A stretch of 7,409 nucleotides of DNA from Paracoccaceae bacterium (GTDB lineage Bacteria > Pseudomonadota > Alphaproteobacteria > Rhodobacterales > Rhodobacteraceae): contig SLQN01000055.1 of assembly GCA_007131465.1 (NCBI GenBank), positions 1-7,409 on the forward strand. The letters are read 5' to 3'. Positions 6,466 to 7,409 of this stretch are shown piece by piece. A program made the translations under genes and the position numbers. How positions within the stretch are numbered: the first letter of the stretch is position 1; each line of letters opens with the position of its first letter. The notes beneath the pieces are model-generated. The model saw only the letters and a list, made by a program, of their open reading frames with translations, ran no database searches and was not told the DNA's origin.

Positions 6466-6945
6466 TCAGCCTGTCGGAGCAGTATCGGCCAGCGGCATAT
6501 ACGGCTTGATGTCGATCAGCGGCGTGCCGTCAATCGCGTCGATGGCGTCTATCCGCACGCGACCGCGCGCGCTGTCGATCTCCAGCACCGCGACCACCCC
6601 CATCCCGATCGGATTGGGCCGGGCAGGCGAGCGCAGGTTGAAGGTCCCCGTCCCCTCGGGGCGGTGGCGCGGGACCTGCCGGATCAGGTCGCGCGGAGCC
6701 TCTGACATCCAGTACAGAAGCACCAGCGCATCGCCCGGTGCAATCCCTTCCAGCCCGGCGCGGAACCGCGGCGCAACATGCAGCGTTGCGCCAAGGCCCC
6801 GTTCGCGCGCCGCACGCAGGTTCTTGGGGCAATCCTCCAGTCGCCACGGGCTTTCGATATGGCCGATGAAGGTGATCGTGGCCTGCGGGTCCAACGTGCC
6901 GTCAAGCCGCATCTCTCCGGGGCGGGTGGCGAAACGGTCCTTCAT
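6466..6945 (-). CDS. trmO: TrmO/TsaA-family tRNA methyltransferase
   Basis: The TrmO (TsaA/YaeB) family N6-methylates the t6A37 base of threonine tRNAs using S-adenosylmethionine. The 159-aa protein shows the family marks in order: FIGHIESPW (26-34), EDCPKN (37-42), a beta-rich core with LVLLYWM (74-80), the signature [11 protein letters not shown] (104-114), and [13 protein letters not shown] (139-151) followed by Asp154. E. coli TrmO is about 235 aa and carries a C-terminal extra domain. This protein has only the SAM-binding beta-barrel domain, as in shorter alphaproteobacterial members, so activity on t6A is probable rather than certain. Its ATG overlaps the rlmE stop as ATGA with no strong ribosome-binding site, indicating translational coupling. 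The pairing of an rRNA and a tRNA modification gene in one transcript is consistent with the assignment. Confidence 0.85.
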   Translation of the reverse strand: MKDRFATRPGEMRLDGTLDPQATITFIGHIESPWRLEDCPKNLRAARERGLGATLHVAPRFRAGLEGIAPGDALVLLYWMSEAPRDLIRQVPRHRPEGTGTFNLRSPARPNPIGMGVVAVLEIDSARGRVRIDAIDAIDGTPLIDIKPYMPLADTAPTG

Positions 6946-7409
6946 TGCGCGTCTGGTTCAGAGCCGCCGCGAAAGCCCTGCGCCACGACATATTTCTCGG
7001 AACTGTCGGACCGGCTGGCGGGCGGCTTCACATTGGCCACCTTGCGGAAATTCTGCTTGAGCAATTGTTGCAGGCTGCCTTCCGCCCCGCCAGCCAGAAC
7101 CTTGGCGACAAAGGTTCCCCCTTCTTCCAGCACATCGAAGGCGAAATAGGCAGCCGCCTCGCACAGCGCCATGATCCGCATGTGATCGGTCTGCTTGTGC
7201 CCCGACGCCGCCGCCGCCATGTCCGACATCACCACATCGGCGCGGCCCCCCAGCCAGGTCTTGACCTTTTCCTCGGCCCCTTCTTCCAGAAAATCCAGTA
7301 CATGCGCCTCGGCCCCGGCCAGCGGATCGACCTCTTGCAAATCCACCCCCAGCACCGAACCGACCCGCTTGCCCTTCTTCTCGCCCAGCGCGTTCACACG
7401 CCCCACGGC
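6942..7409 (-). CDS. rlmE: 23S rRNA (uridine-2552) 2'-O-methyltransferase RlmE/FtsJ, 5' end missing
   Basis: RlmE methylates the 2'-O of U2552 in the peptidyl-transferase A-loop, late in 50S assembly. The window holds the last 155 codons; the frame is open to the right edge, so the internal GTG at 7406 is not the start. Alphaproteobacterial RlmE is typically near 240 aa, so about 85 residues are outside, including the first catalytic Lys and the SAM motif I (GAAPGGW). Visible in fragment numbering: GVDLQEVDP (Asp23, SAM ribose loop), LDF (Asp39, adenine contact), [18 protein letters not shown] (Asp63, catalytic), FVAKVLAGG (Lys103, catalytic) and [11 protein letters not shown] (Glu138). These supply the D-K-E part of the K-D-K-E tetrad. 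It is the promoter-proximal visible gene of a three-gene operon and ends with a 4-nt overlap into the TrmO-like gene. Confidence 0.95.
   Translation of the reverse strand, partial: AVGRVNALGEKKGKRVGSVLGVDLQEVDPLAGAEAHVLDFLEEGAEEKVKTWLGGRADVVMSDMAAAASGHKQTDHMRIMALCEAAAYFAFDVLEEGGTFVAKVLAGGAEGSLQQLLKQNFRKVANVKPPASRSDSSEKYVVAQGFRGGSEPDAQ

Noticed and set aside
1..7409. Mobile element, CRISPR, toxin-antitoxin or anti-phage system
   Set aside because: There is no transposase, integrase, direct-repeat array or small toxin-like gene pair, and every long stretch is accounted for by housekeeping or transport genes of uniform composition.

Overview
The window is GC-rich, densely packed chromosomal DNA. 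It is most likely from an alphaproteobacterium of the Rhodobacteraceae (Roseobacter/Rhodobacter type). That rests on overall protein character: the transketolase and RlmE style, a coiled-coil gene placed directly upstream of zapA, and permeases of a Rhodobacteraceae-like polyamine-type ABC transporter. No rRNA or marker gene is present to fix the genus. I see no mobile element, CRISPR array, tRNA or phage gene.

Layout. (1) Positions 1-2456, plus strand: the 3' end of a PotD-like periplasmic binding protein gene, a strong intergenic hairpin, then two inner-membrane permease genes (PotB-like and PotC-like). The ATPase gene and most of the binding protein lie outside the window. A 16-bp-stem hairpin at 2477-2511 probably ends this operon and also the converging tkt gene. 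(2) Positions 2534-4555, minus strand: a complete transketolase gene, tkt, probably with a GTG start. (3) A 210-bp divergent promoter region, 4556-4765. (4) Positions 4766-5648, plus strand: a two-gene cell-division unit, a coiled-coil protein resembling ZauP followed by zapA with an 8-nt overlap. (5) Positions 5645-7409, minus strand: a tight three-gene unit read from the right edge: rlmE/ftsJ (23S rRNA 2'-O-methyltransferase, 5' end missing), a TrmO/TsaA-family tRNA-modification gene overlapping it by ATGA, and a membrane-anchored alpha/beta hydrolase 14 nt further on. The hydrolase and zapA converge and overlap by 4 nt.

How the genes work together. The transporter genes form one uptake system for a polyamine-like cationic solute. 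The coiled-coil protein and ZapA probably act together at the Z-ring. RlmE and TrmO both methylate RNA, so the right-hand operon has a translation-maintenance theme with an unrelated or unknown hydrolase at its end. Most of the window is ordinary core-genome content. The points most worth a second look are the ZauP-like/ZapA pair, the large extra domain in the PotB-like permease, and the hairpin between the binding-protein and permease genes.
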